From contig JAYFPZ010000028.1 of the NCBI GenBank assembly GCA_034927445.1, positions 1 to 64,000 on the forward strand: a stretch of DNA of 64,000 nucleotides. The letters run 5' to 3'. The translations under genes were made by a program, and so were the position numbers. The notes beneath the pieces are model-generated. The model searched no databases, was not told the DNA's origin, and saw only the letters and a list, made by a program, of their open reading frames with translations. The stretch is from PHAA01 sp034927445 (lineage in GTDB: Bacteria > Bacillota > Syntrophomonadia > Syntrophomonadales > Syntrophomonadaceae). Shown piece by piece: positions 1-8,354 of this stretch (the stretch's first letter is position 1; every line of letters starts with the position of its first letter).

Positions 1-303
1 TATTCGGGAGGTTAGATCATACCCTATGAACCAGCGATAGGCTATGTTCATATCAATCTCTTTTACGGTTTGTCTCAGTGATTTGATACCATACAAATGT
101 TGAATCAAAACCATTTTCACCAGCACTACCGGATCGACGGCGGGTCTGCCGTTATCTTCGCAATACAGATGCTCCACTAAATCATAAATGTGGTTGAATT
201 CAACTACCCGATCAATTTTTCTTAAAAGATGATCCTGGGGGACCATACCTTCCAGGTTAACCAGTTGCATGTTGTTTCTTAGATTTTTCGCACGTTCCAG
301 CAT
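1..303 (-). CDS. IS1182-type transposase, N-terminal part (cut by window edge)
   Basis: The minus strand reads open from an ATG at 303 to the window edge, 101 codons. The product begins MLERAKNLRNNMQLVNLEG and continues with a basic, helical segment containing DHLLRKIDRVVEF and VDPVVLVKMVLIQHLYG. This is the usual N-terminal (DUF772-type) domain of IS1182/IS5-group transposases, which precedes the DDE catalytic domain. The catalytic part lies outside the window, so activity cannot be judged. The family call rests on recognition of this N-terminal pattern. Confidence 0.8.
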   Translation of the reverse strand, partial: MLERAKNLRNNMQLVNLEGMVPQDHLLRKIDRVVEFNHIYDLVEHLYCEDNGRPAVDPVVLVKMVLIQHLYGIKSLRQTVKEIDMNIAYRWFIGYDLTSRI

Positions 304-341
304 TTTTCATCACCCATTATATTTTACCATAGGCAACACAA

Positions 342-375
342 AACCCCCGCTATTTCTTGCGATTTAACAGGGGTT
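342..375 (-). terminator. Hairpin in front of the transposase, terminator-like on the minus strand
   Basis: AACCCC at 342-347 pairs with GGGGTT at 370-375. On the minus strand the hairpin is followed by a T-rich run, so it could stop transcription entering the insertion sequence from outside, as many IS edges do. The loop is long (22 nt), which weakens the case. Confidence 0.35.
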
Positions 376-406
376 CTTTGACAGTCTGTAAGACCCCTTC
401 GGGTCT

Positions 407-432
407 TATGTTAAGCGAAAACTCGCTGTATA
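407..432. repeat. 26-bp repeat, copy 1
   Basis: Bases 407-432 are identical to 3055-3080. The repeat contains the small hairpin AGCGA-AAAC-TCGCT. It follows a second hairpin, TAAGACCC-CTTC-GGGTCTTA, at 389-408. The position next to a transposase suggests an IS end or a scar of one. Function unknown. Confidence 0.6.
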
Positions 433-482
433 GCTGGGAAGTTAGGTGAATATAGATGTCAATGCGTTGATAAGCATTATTC

Positions 483-722
483 TTATTTAGCATGGTTCAT
501 GTCGCAGTTTCCATCTTTGTAATCAATGACTATTTTTTCACATTTTCGACAACAAAAAGCTTGCACAATAGAGCCTTTTAAGAAAGACAGTTCCGACAAA
601 ACAATAGAACCATCGTGAAATTCAGCTCTGCCAATGAAGTGCTTTTTATATTTCCAGCTTATTTCATGAGGGCTCTGTATAACGCCAGCTTCCATTTCCC
701 CGTCACAATAGGGACATTTCAT
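483..722 (-). CDS. Small zinc-ribbon protein (DUF6487/PF20097-like)
   Basis: This is a 79-residue protein. It starts MKCPYCDGEMEAG and ends with a second CxxC pair in the stretch FCCRKCEKIVIDYKD, so four cysteines can bind one zinc. The short two-CxxC layout with a central IEW-like strand region resembles the PF20097 family of small cytoplasmic zinc-ribbon proteins, whose role is unknown. An AAGGAGC ribosome site sits seven bases before the ATG, which supports translation. It stands alone between an insertion-sequence remnant and a decayed holin gene, so it may be a leftover of an older mobile element. Confidence 0.65.
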   Translation of the reverse strand: MKCPYCDGEMEAGVIQSPHEISWKYKKHFIGRAEFHDGSIVLSELSFLKGSIVQAFCCRKCEKIVIDYKDGNCDMNHAK

Positions 723-1096
723 AACCTTGCTCCTTTATAATAGTCCGTATAACCAAAATTTAGTATATCATACACATTATTAGAAGTAGCAGAACTTGAG
801 CCCAACTTAGGTCCAAATCCCTTTGATAAAACTCTGTTTGGTAGAGGCGGGGCGTTCCCAGTTGTATGCAGAAACATACTAAAATCTGCAAAAGCCCTTC
901 ATGTTGCGCTTTAATTATATCATTCCTTTTAAAACGTAACAATCGAGGGCTAAGCTCCAACATTATTTTCAGCCAATTTTAATCCTAGCTTCACGATACC
1001 TTCATAATTCTGGTCTATATTGAAATTACATTCTACTACCCTTTTTCGTTTTATCTCCTATTTAACAGCCGGGGACTTGCCCCGGCTTTACTTTTG
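723..1096. other. Intergenic stretch with no convincing gene
   Basis: About 370 bases between the zinc-ribbon gene and the holin remnant. The only longer reading frame (minus strand, 760-963) has no ribosome site and an implausible composition. I see no tRNA, no array and no clear promoter apart from AT-rich sequence directly upstream of the zinc-ribbon gene. Confidence 0.5.
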
Positions 1097-1384
1097 TTAT
1101 GCCGCGATATCCTCTGTGGCATCTGATTCAGCGGTTTCAATCGTCTTTTTGCCGGCATCGTAAAACCACAGGCAGCGGCGCCCAGAATAATTCCTATTGG
1201 TTATCCCGGTCCAGGGTGCATAACCTGTATGAGCGCACCTACTCCAGCCTATAGCGATTGCCATAGCCGGTAAAAACTTCGCTGGAATCTTGGCCTCGCG
1301 AATAACCTTAACCAGAACCATAATAAGTCCGATTGCCGGCGCTCCATAGACTACATAATTCCATAAAGTCTCCTCAAAAACCAC
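1097..1384 (-). pseudogene. Decayed small phage-holin-like membrane protein
   Basis: The first half of the minus-strand frame (WNYVVYGAPAIGLIMVLVKV, then KFLPAMAIAIG) is a hydrophobic holin-like segment. After that, holin-like sequence (GVGALIQVMHPG, then PIGIILGAAACGF) continues only in a neighbouring frame, while the tail (DAGKKTIETAESDATEDIAA) returns to the first frame. The only ATG next to the GAGGAG ribosome site is also out of frame with the hydrophobic segment. I read this as at least two indels in an ancestral holin gene of about 90 residues. The family call comes from the hydropathy pattern only. Confidence 0.45.
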
Positions 1385-1398
1385 CCAAGAAGGTGGTT
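1379..1398 (-). terminator. Intrinsic terminator-like hairpin on the minus strand
   Basis: AACCACC and GGTGGTT form a 7-bp stem with a 6-nt loop. On the minus strand the stem is followed directly by TTTTT. It lies at the very start of the decayed holin frame, so it would block minus-strand transcripts from upstream. Confidence 0.45.
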
Positions 1399-1491
1399 AA
1401 AGATTTCGATATTGCTAAATAAAGGTAACACCTTCCCAGTTGTCGAATTACCGTTTCATCGTGATGATTTTCGAGGATGGGAGGTGTTAAA

Positions 1492-1791
1492 ATGGACGTT
1501 TTTCAAGTTACTGTATTTATCCTTTTAGGCGCCATTCTTGGAAGCGCTGGCCAGGGTATAAGAATAGTAGTAGGTCTAAAAAAGAATAATGATAAAGGCG
1601 ACAAAGGAACGACTTTTGACCTAAAACAATTTATTATTGGTCTCACAATTGGCAGTATCGCCGGTATTCTAGGCGCTATTTCTCTTTACGGAGAATTAAT
1701 AGACAAGCAACTGTTAATTACCTTGATAGCAATTGGATATGCCGGAACAGATTTTATTGAAGGTTTCATGAAGAAAAAGCTGCCGGAATAG
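1492..1791 (+). CDS. Small membrane protein, unknown function
   Basis: This 99-residue protein starts MDVFQVTVFILLGAILGS. The ATG at 1492 is preceded by GGGAGGTG at a good distance, so I prefer it to the longer frame from 1477. There are about three hydrophobic segments (residues 4-24, 46-66 and 72-88), with a charged KKNNDKGDKG loop between the first two and a basic tail. Size and layout would suit a holin-like or prophage-type membrane protein, but no family signature is visible. It is surrounded by mobile-element debris. Confidence 0.55.
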   Translation: MDVFQVTVFILLGAILGSAGQGIRIVVGLKKNNDKGDKGTTFDLKQFIIGLTIGSIAGILGAISLYGELIDKQLLITLIAIGYAGTDFIEGFMKKKLPE

Positions 1792-1802
1792 ATGAGCTTA
1801 TA

Positions 1803-2012
1803 TTAATTAAGCCCCATCAACACCACATATGTTACGGCTCCTCCAATCACACCAATAAAAATCCCTGTAACATATGTGGTGACAACTACCTTCAATATCA
1901 ACCTGCCCCAATTATCACCACGTCTCCTTATATAAAAATGAACATACAAAGCCAGACAGGCCAGAAACAAATATGTGTAGACTATTCCCTTAATAATAAA
2001 TGCCCAGTCCAT
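1803..2012 (-). CDS. Small two-span membrane protein, unknown function
   Basis: This is a 69-residue hydrophobic protein. It has one membrane segment near the N-terminus (IIKGIVYTYLFLACLALYV), a basic loop (HFYIRRRGDNWGR), then a second membrane segment rich in Gly and Val. A strong GGAGGTGAT ribosome site precedes the ATG, so the frame is probably real. It converges with the membrane gene at 1492-1791. I recognise no family. Confidence 0.5.
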   Translation of the reverse strand: MDWAFIIKGIVYTYLFLACLALYVHFYIRRRGDNWGRLILKVVVTTYVTGIFIGVIGGAVTYVVLMGLN

Positions 2013-2122
2013 TTCATATCACCTCCGTTCTTTACCCTACCACATAGTATTCCTTGCTTTTATCTGGAGTACCACCCTACAAAAATACCGCCCCCCTGGG
2101 CGGATTATGGTAGTATTTAACT

Positions 2123-2700
2123 ATGGAAAGAAATCCTTATTTTGACAACGCAAAACTATTATTAATTGTTTTAGTAATATTAGGTCATATTATTGAGCCA
2201 TGGATATACATGGTGTATCCAGCTAAAATTGCCTATATGTATATTTACTCTTTTCACATGCCGCATTTATTGTAATATCCGGTTATTTCTCAAAACACAT
2301 TAAAAACTTATCCGCTAAAGAATTGAAATATTTGGGAATATATTTACTGACATCCCTTCTGTATATGCCTATTTATGGTTATAGGGGTATATTTTCCACT
2401 ATAATCAGTCCCACTGGCCCGTTATGGTTTTTGATCAGCCTTGTATTTTGGTATGTCCTATTACAATTATTTATTAAGCTCAGACATCCAATTTTAGTAG
2501 CCGTCACGCTAGGATTATTGGTAGGTTATGGCAGTCAAATTAATGACTTATTAAGTTTGTCTCGAACCATTGTCTTTTTTCCCTTTTTCCTAGTAGGCTA
2601 TTATTTTGAAAAGGATACATTTAAGCCTTTCAATAGAAATAAAGCATTTATAATAACTGTCGCTGTGATTATGCTTTTTGTATTTGGGGCCATCAAATAG
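2123..2700 (+). pseudogene. Acyltransferase family 3, frameshifted and truncated
   Basis: From the ATG at 2123 the product reads NPYFDNAKLLLIVLVILGHI. This is the N-terminal pattern of acyltransferase 3 (fucose or sugar O-acetyltransferase type) integral membrane proteins. The frame breaks near 2262: FHMP is followed by a stop, but a single missing base would restore AFIVISGYFSKH, and the rest continues in the other frame to 2700. The family is normally around 330 residues with ten membrane segments. This copy stops after about 190, so it is both frameshifted and lacks the C-terminal half. Confidence 0.7.
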
Positions 2701-3054
2701 CAGGCAAACTCCCAAATGCGGTCAAAAAAAAATATTATAATAAGAACGATGAGTCATTTCAGCAATGTTCTGCTTGTAATGCCGTCGGGTGGGGTTGGAG
2801 AAATGTCACGAGTCAAGTTGGAAAAGGGAAGTCCAAATTGTGAAAAGCACGCACTTCAAGACATCGTCACGGTTAAAATAAATTTATAGCTAGACGTTGT
2901 ACTGTTTGTGATTATGTATTTATTGAGCCTTGTTAACAAACCAAGTGAATTTATAGGGAATTATAAGTGATTAGATACAAAGAATGTGCCCCTATCTGAG
3001 ATACCAATTATAGTAAATGATGAGTACATTCTTTGTTTCACCTTTACCGATCAA

Positions 3055-3080
3055 TATGTTAAGCGAAAACTCGCTGTATA
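3055..3080. repeat. 26-bp repeat, copy 2
   Basis: Identical over 26 bases to 407-432, including the AGCGA-AAAC-TCGCT hairpin. After one mismatch both copies continue with CTGG. The two copies bracket the membrane-gene and acyltransferase remnants, as the ends of a lost or decayed element would. Confidence 0.6.
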
Positions 3081-3273
3081 ACTGGCTAACCTACTATAAA
3101 ATGATACAAATGCACACCCCTAATGTAGTAATCGTTTGACATTAGACAAATCGTTCAACATTAGGGGGAAAATCGTTGAGCATTTGACTCCCTCTCTAGT
3201 AGGACCCTGAAATGTTTCCTTATACCATCTGGAACGATAGCATCAGATTGATGTCGAGTATGTATTTCTGTTT

Positions 3274-3374
3274 TGTCGGTTCGAGGAAATAGGTCAATAG
3301 TAGATTTTATGGGTGTTATCTGTTCGCGGGAACAGGTCAACAGTTTTTATCTGTTCGCGGGAATAAGTCAACAT
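3274..3374. repeat. Three degenerate tandem repeats, IS-end-like
   Basis: Units with the pattern TCTGTTCGCGGGAAYARGTC occur at 3319 and 3350 (31 bp apart), with a more diverged unit at about 3276. Multiple short repeats of this form are typical of the terminal regions of IS21-group elements, where the transposase binds. No transposase gene lies beside them, so this would be a solo end. The IS21 assignment is inference. Confidence 0.4.
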
Positions 3375-3421
3375 ATGGTTTATAACCCGGTACCTCTACT
3401 AGAGCGATAGCATTGGAATCG

Positions 3422-4558
3422 TTAACGAACAATGGCAGAGATTGCAGCAGCAATAGTAACACTGTCATCAACAGTATTTTCCCTTCCAAAAGAGATTCGA
3501 AGTGTTCCTTCAGCGTACTCTTTTGGAACCCGAATTGCTTCAATGACATGTGAAAGTTTTGTTTCTTTAGAATCACAAGCTGCTCCGGTGGATATATAAA
3601 TACCTTTCAGATCAAGGCGATGAAGCAGCATTTCTCCATTAGAATGTTTTATTGAAATGTTAATATTGCCTGGAAGCCTTTTGTTTTTATCACCGTTAAT
3701 AACATAATCTATCCCAAATTTATCAAGCTCACTGTAAAATAGTTCAGTTATTATCTTTAATCGTTCAGCTTCTTTTTGCATTTGGCTAACACAATTTTTT
3801 AGTGCAACAGCCATTCCGACAATACCTGCCACATTTTCTGTTCCAGCACGGAGTCTTTTTTCTTGAGCACCGCCATCGATATACGGTAAAATATTAGTTC
3901 CTTTACGTATGTATAAAAAACCCACACCTTTTGGGCCGTGAAACTTATGAGCAGATGCAGAAAGTAAATCAACACATAGGTCTTGTACATTTACTGGAAT
4001 ATGTCCAACTGCTTGTACTGCATCAGTGTGCATGTGTGCCCCATGCTGGTGTGCGATTTCAGCTATCTTTTTTATTGGCTGTATTGTTCCAATTTCATTG
4101 TTAGCAAGCATAACAGACACAACTATCGAAGTATCTGTTATGTAATCTTTAAGAACATTAGAATCAATCAATCCATCTTGTTTAACGGGCAAATAAAGGA
4201 CAGGGTAGCCATTACGCTCCAATGTGTTGCAAGAATTCAATACTGCATGATGTTCGATAGGTGAAGTAATAATTGTTCGCCTAGCGTTAAAGGCACCATT
4301 TAGGTTATCATATTGTGTGATACCTTTTATAGACCAGTTATTACTCTCGGTGCCTCCGGATGTGAAAAATATTTCATCTGGTTTAGCATTAATACAATCT
4401 GCGATAATTTCACGTGCCTCTGCAATTGCTTTCCGTTCAGCACGCGAAAATGAATATGGGGCAGATGGATTACCATAGTTATCTCGCAGCCACGGAATCA
4501 TTGCTTCAAAGGCTTCATTATCAAGTTTAGTTGTGGCAGCATTATCTGCATAAATCAA
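3422..4558 (-). CDS. Cysteine desulfurase (IscS/NifS/DndA type), last gene of the defence operon
   Basis: This is a PLP enzyme of 378 residues that would take sulfur from cysteine and carry it as a persulfide. The start YADNAATT, the PLP-binding lysine in SAHK (K205), the histidine pair in SPIEHHAV (100-107), and the catalytic cysteine loop STGAACDS (C328) are all present, and the length is normal. It follows brxL by 21 bases on the same strand, so it is almost certainly co-transcribed with the BREX genes. No iscU or isc regulator is nearby, so a dedicated role in the DNA-modification system is more likely than housekeeping Fe-S assembly. In Dnd systems the same enzyme type (DndA) feeds sulfur to DndC; by analogy the acceptor here could be BrxP. 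Confidence 0.85.
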   Translation of the reverse strand: MIYADNAATTKLDNEAFEAMIPWLRDNYGNPSAPYSFSRAERKAIAEAREIIADCINAKPDEIFFTSGGTESNNWSIKGITQYDNLNGAFNARRTIITSPIEHHAVLNSCNTLERNGYPVLYLPVKQDGLIDSNVLKDYITDTSIVVSVMLANNEIGTIQPIKKIAEIAHQHGAHMHTDAVQAVGHIPVNVQDLCVDLLSASAHKFHGPKGVGFLYIRKGTNILPYIDGGAQEKRLRAGTENVAGIVGMAVALKNCVSQMQKEAERLKIITELFYSELDKFGIDYVINGDKNKRLPGNINISIKHSNGEMLLHRLDLKGIYISTGAACDSKETKLSHVIEAIRVPKEYAEGTLRISFGRENTVDDSVTIAAAISAIVR

Positions 4559-4579
4559 TACGATACCCCTCCTTTTCTT

Positions 4580-6013
4580 CTATTCTTTGTATTGAATATC
4601 TGGCACGTCAGGGTTAATGTATTCTTTCGGAGCAATCACATGCAATTGATTCCTTATCACCTGTCGCATTTCTTTAGCTGGTTCAAGACAATATTTAACA
4701 AATTCATCCTGCGGAATATCATTCTTCGTTTTTGCATGCGGAAATAACAGCTTTACAAATCCAGTGCAAAGACGTGTTATTGCATCAAGGTCACGCTTAT
4801 ATGCTTTTGGTGGCACTACAATGCATGAATCCACTAAAGTTGAATAATGCAATTCATCACGTAGTGAATGTAGGACTTCTGCAAAATATTCAGTATTTAA
4901 AGCCCAACCCTTAGCAACTAAGTTTTGATGAAATTTTGGTATCTTCCATCCCGGAATGAATCCATGGATTCTATCAAGTGTTTCAGCTTTGCGGAAAATC
5001 GGGTTTATTGCATCAACCATATTAACATGTGTGTTAAATTTCTCCGCTTCTATATTCCCTAAAACAACAATCCCTGAACTAGCAGGAATTTCAGAATCAA
5101 ACCCCTTAACGATACCGTCTTGCATATAGGTAGTAAGAGCGGCTTGTATCTGTGCAGGTTCAAGAAATTTCATGTTCTGTATTTCATCAAATGCAACATA
5201 GTCGAAACGTGTAACAAGTCCTCCAGTTTTCAAGTTGTTATCGTAGAATAGGGTAGCTCTTGATACCGTGCCACCCGAAACAACCCAGCCGCGTTTGCTG
5301 ATTTTTTCATATACATAGCTTTTACCTGTACCACGAGGTGCAAGCTCAATCAAGTTTACTCGCCGTTCAACAAAAGGTAACAAGCGACGGATAAAATACA
5401 TTTTTTCTTCCTCAGAATCATATCCGCCTGGGTTGTAGTCTACGGCAGAGATAAGCAAATCAAGCCACTCTTCGGTTGTGAAATTGTTACGGGCTTCTCG
5501 GTAAAATTCCAAGTCCACACTATATGGGCAAAACGGCTGGTAACCAATCAACTTGACATATCCACGTGGAGGTTTTTTAGAGAAGTCCTGTTCCCACACA
5601 AGGTCAATGATTCCCCAGTTCTCGCTTTCACGAAGCAATGTCTCCTGCCATCTGCTGACTACGTCGTTGGCAACTTCACCACCAGCGCCAGACTTTGTGC
5701 CACCGAAGTCTGGTAATTCAAATAATGTCTTTCCCGTTTTGACATCAACCCCAACTCGAATTCTGGCAAGAAAACGGATGCTCTCCCCGTTGACCATCTG
5801 GAATTTGAATTGCTCGTAATCCTCACGGTTAGGGATATATTTCTTTATGTATCGAGCTACACCGTTGTAGTCAATGTTCCCGTTTTCATCAGAAAATTTC
5901 ATTACAAGCCAGTCTCTCATATAAGACGGTAGACTAAGATCTGTAAAAAACTTAGTTCGTTCAGGATTCTTAAGTACTACCATCTCCGCGAAAACTTCTT
6001 TAATCTTGTCCAT
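4580..6013 (-). CDS. brxL: BREX protein BrxL (AAA+ ATPase part, short form)
   Basis: This protein of 477 residues matches the BrxL pattern. It has an N-terminal region starting MDKIKEVFAEMVVLKN, Walker A ELAPRGTGKSYVYEKIS (G-T-G-K-S at 228-232), Walker B YVAFDE (272-277), and a sensor-like VVLGNIE. BrxL assembles as an AAA+ ring on DNA and is needed for anti-phage defence in BREX. Many BrxL proteins are about 650-700 residues and end in a Lon-type protease-like domain. This one stops soon after the ATPase core at PDVPDIQYKE, and I see no Ser-Lys protease motif. It lies 11 bases after the zinc-ribbon gene. The short form may be normal for type 4 systems. Confidence 0.85.
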   Translation of the reverse strand: MDKIKEVFAEMVVLKNPERTKFFTDLSLPSYMRDWLVMKFSDENGNIDYNGVARYIKKYIPNREDYEQFKFQMVNGESIRFLARIRVGVDVKTGKTLFELPDFGGTKSGAGGEVANDVVSRWQETLLRESENWGIIDLVWEQDFSKKPPRGYVKLIGYQPFCPYSVDLEFYREARNNFTTEEWLDLLISAVDYNPGGYDSEEEKMYFIRRLLPFVERRVNLIELAPRGTGKSYVYEKISKRGWVVSGGTVSRATLFYDNNLKTGGLVTRFDYVAFDEIQNMKFLEPAQIQAALTTYMQDGIVKGFDSEIPASSGIVVLGNIEAEKFNTHVNMVDAINPIFRKAETLDRIHGFIPGWKIPKFHQNLVAKGWALNTEYFAEVLHSLRDELHYSTLVDSCIVVPPKAYKRDLDAITRLCTGFVKLLFPHAKTKNDIPQDEFVKYCLEPAKEMRQVIRNQLHVIAPKEYINPDVPDIQYKE

Positions 6014-6024
6014 TGGCTATCCTC

Positions 6025-6225
6025 CTAAAGAAACAAAGCACAACCTTGTTCCTTGAATTCTTCAATTTTTATTTCCAAATCACTGCGATCACAATCAATA
6101 TATTCTGCGAGGCAGTCAATACAGTATAACTCGTTTATATCTTTTCCGAGCATTTTCTGTGTAAGCGCTACTTCATCCTTATTCAAAATTTTATTGCACT
6201 CAGTGCATATCTTTTTCCCTCTCAT
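6025..6225 (-). CDS. 66-residue zinc-ribbon protein between pglZ and brxL
   Basis: The product has CTECNKIL near the start and CIDCLAEYIDCD in the middle, so two CxxC pairs can form a zinc ribbon. It is followed by an acidic/basic helix (RSDLEIKIEEFKEQG). Its start codon overlaps the end of pglZ at 6225, and brxL follows after 11 bases, so it is clearly part of the BREX operon. It is not one of the named BREX proteins that I know. It could be an adaptor or a small DNA- or protein-binding factor for BrxL or PglZ, but nothing in the sequence decides this. Confidence 0.75.
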   Translation of the reverse strand: MRGKKICTECNKILNKDEVALTQKMLGKDINELYCIDCLAEYIDCDRSDLEIKIEEFKEQGCALFL

Positions 6226-8342
6226 TATGGCAACCCCAGTATATCATCATTAATCGTTATTCCCTTTGGTTTTTTTGTTGTTTCTTTGGGAGATAGTGGA
6301 ATTTTGCGAGTTACGATTATTACAGGCACAAGATATTCCTCAGGTGTCATACCACCGTGTATTTCCCCAGCAACAGCCTTCTCGTCGGTATTTCCGCCTG
6401 CCGCATTGCCTGATTGTTTAAAGTGCTCATGGGTTTTCATAACGATATAGTGTTTTCCGTCAATTTCTGTACGCTCCATTGAAGTTGTTAATGTTATATA
6501 ACTGTCATCTTGTAACTCAACAAACCTTCCAAAAGAGCGTACGATTGCGTTCTTAGGAGGCTCAATAGCAAAATTCTCCGCATCATGAAAGAGCAAAGCC
6601 GCAAGCCGGCTACTACCGTGATCTCCAGTTACAATAACCCTATTTGTTTTTAACAGCATTTCTGAAACATGTTCAACAATCTCTTTCATAATCTCCAATT
6701 GACGGGCAATGCACAGGAAATAATCCTTATCATCTGGCATGCCATTATGAGAGAGTTTGTCGAGCCGATCCCATTTAACATCTGTAGCCGTCCATTTATG
6801 GTTGAATTCAGTTTCCGTAGGTAAAAGCGCCTTTGTAATTAGTGCCTTCACGGTAACCTCAATGCCAAGAGAATTTAGTCTTCTTAATAATACGGGAATC
6901 CATTCTGCACCTAATCCGTCGATCCAAAACTGAAGACTATCGTTGCTGCTATTTTGTTGAATTACTTTATTTCTGCTATCAATACCATCAAAATCAATAC
7001 TACAAGGTATATCTGTGTTAGGCCTATTTATCAATTTACTACGACGATACCAATTGAAATACTGTTTTACTTCTCCTGATATTGAGTTAGTAGCATCAGG
7101 ATTTAAATATTCGGCCAAATCAGGGTAATCGAATTTGAGTTGCTCAACAAGAGCGTTGACATCAGCGCCGCTACGCAAAAGACCGCTTATTGTTTTCACA
7201 GCATATGCGCGTTCCGCAAGTGTCCTGTATGTCAGCATCATCAACCTGGATTCAGGGTCGGGGATTTTGTCGAGTCTTGTAAAATATTTTTCACTATAAG
7301 ATAAGTCTAGAACCCTCAATGCAGCAGTCCTTTGGCGGATGAAAGAGTCCGACAATTTAGGTAATTCGAAAATGGAGTCTCTAAGCGAAACAGGTATCTC
7401 TCTCGCTGTTGCTGCCCTGTTGATAGCAAATGTGTAGTAGTCGTCTGACGGGTATAGTTTGTACCATATGCGCAACAAGTTCAATTCATCATCCGAGAGT
7501 TCGTTAAAGCGTGCTAATGCACTAATGGGGTCAATATTGAGGTCGAAATTAAGTAAATACTTAATGGTTTCTGCAAACGGTTTATCCCGTTTCACGTTTT
7601 GAGCAATGAATTTCCAAAATTTTTCGTTGCCATCATTCTTATTAAGCTTCTCGCCATCGGTAACAAGAGAAGCAACATAGGCAAATGGTTCATCAACGAT
7701 GTTCAAGCGAACTCCGCCGTATACAGGTTCCGCATATCGGTACAATTTAGTTAGGAGTGAAAAGCTTTTTCGGTTTTTGTCACCAAATAATGATGTCCAC
7801 TTCAGAAACCATTCTTGCAAATTCATGGCATCTGCAGCAATTGCCTCCTTGAAATCAGGGGAATAGATAGTAATGCTGTACTCAGATTCGCTTGAAGACT
7901 CATTTACCTCCCAAATGAATTGTTGCTGCCGCTCATCTTGAATTGGCATTATGGAATCAAATATTTCTCTGCCTCCAAATATCGGGATTATATACTTTGT
8001 TGTAGAACTTTCTGGCTGCAGTTGCTCCCATATACCAGGGAAATTAGCGGTTGCCTTATCACGTTCACGCTTTATACAAATGCGAAGATATTCTCCAACT
8101 GAGAGCAGAAGTAATTGCTTTCCCGAATGCTTGGCTAACTCGTTTTTGAAATCCTTAAAGCGGGGTAGAACATCTCCTTTAGTAAAAGCAGATAGGTCAA
8201 TTACCTCATCGCATACAGCCTTAAGCTCACCGACCAAGGATAGATAGTCGGTGAAGTTGTGGGCAAATATTAATCGCGTCGGAAATCTACCAGGTGTTTG
8301 ACGCTCATTGGACACCTTAAAGATAATTTCAGCAATATTCAT
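6225..8342 (-). CDS. pglZ: BREX phosphatase-like protein PglZ (type 4)
   Basis: This protein of 705 residues has the PglZ layout: a helical N-terminal half and an alkaline-phosphatase-superfamily C-terminal domain. Metal-binding signatures are visible in FWIDGLGAEW (the D-G-L-G motif) and in VIVTGDHGSSR, where D and H of the superfamily sit. It ends with EEYLVPVIIVTR, a segment common to PglZ proteins. PglZ is the defining gene of BREX systems. It overlaps the zinc-ribbon gene by one base and is 12 bases downstream of brxC, which points to translational coupling and a joint complex with BrxC. Confidence 0.9.
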   Translation of the reverse strand: MNIAEIIFKVSNERQTPGRFPTRLIFAHNFTDYLSLVGELKAVCDEVIDLSAFTKGDVLPRFKDFKNELAKHSGKQLLLLSVGEYLRICIKRERDKATANFPGIWEQLQPESSTTKYIIPIFGGREIFDSIMPIQDERQQQFIWEVNESSSESEYSITIYSPDFKEAIAADAMNLQEWFLKWTSLFGDKNRKSFSLLTKLYRYAEPVYGGVRLNIVDEPFAYVASLVTDGEKLNKNDGNEKFWKFIAQNVKRDKPFAETIKYLLNFDLNIDPISALARFNELSDDELNLLRIWYKLYPSDDYYTFAINRAATAREIPVSLRDSIFELPKLSDSFIRQRTAALRVLDLSYSEKYFTRLDKIPDPESRLMMLTYRTLAERAYAVKTISGLLRSGADVNALVEQLKFDYPDLAEYLNPDATNSISGEVKQYFNWYRRSKLINRPNTDIPCSIDFDGIDSRNKVIQQNSSNDSLQFWIDGLGAEWIPVLLRRLNSLGIEVTVKALITKALLPTETEFNHKWTATDVKWDRLDKLSHNGMPDDKDYFLCIARQLEIMKEIVEHVSEMLLKTNRVIVTGDHGSSRLAALLFHDAENFAIEPPKNAIVRSFGRFVELQDDSYITLTTSMERTEIDGKHYIVMKTHEHFKQSGNAAGGNTDEKAVAGEIHGGMTPEEYLVPVIIVTRKIPLSPKETTKKPKGITINDDILGLP

Positions 8343-8354
8343 CGCAACGCCCTC

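Larger units (their letters stand above)
2701..3421. other. Gene-free stretch with insertion-sequence debris
   Basis: No reading frame is supported here. The stretch holds the second copy of the 26-bp repeat (3055-3080), a TGCACACCCCT motif (3111-3121) that recurs beyond the prophage at 57787-57797, and a run of IS-end-like repeats at 3274-3374. No terminator with a T-run was found after the last gene of the defence operon, which ends at 3422. Confidence 0.5.

Noticed and set aside
3274..3374. CRISPR array
   Set aside because: Only three degenerate units with short irregular spacers and no cas genes; it looks like transposon ends.
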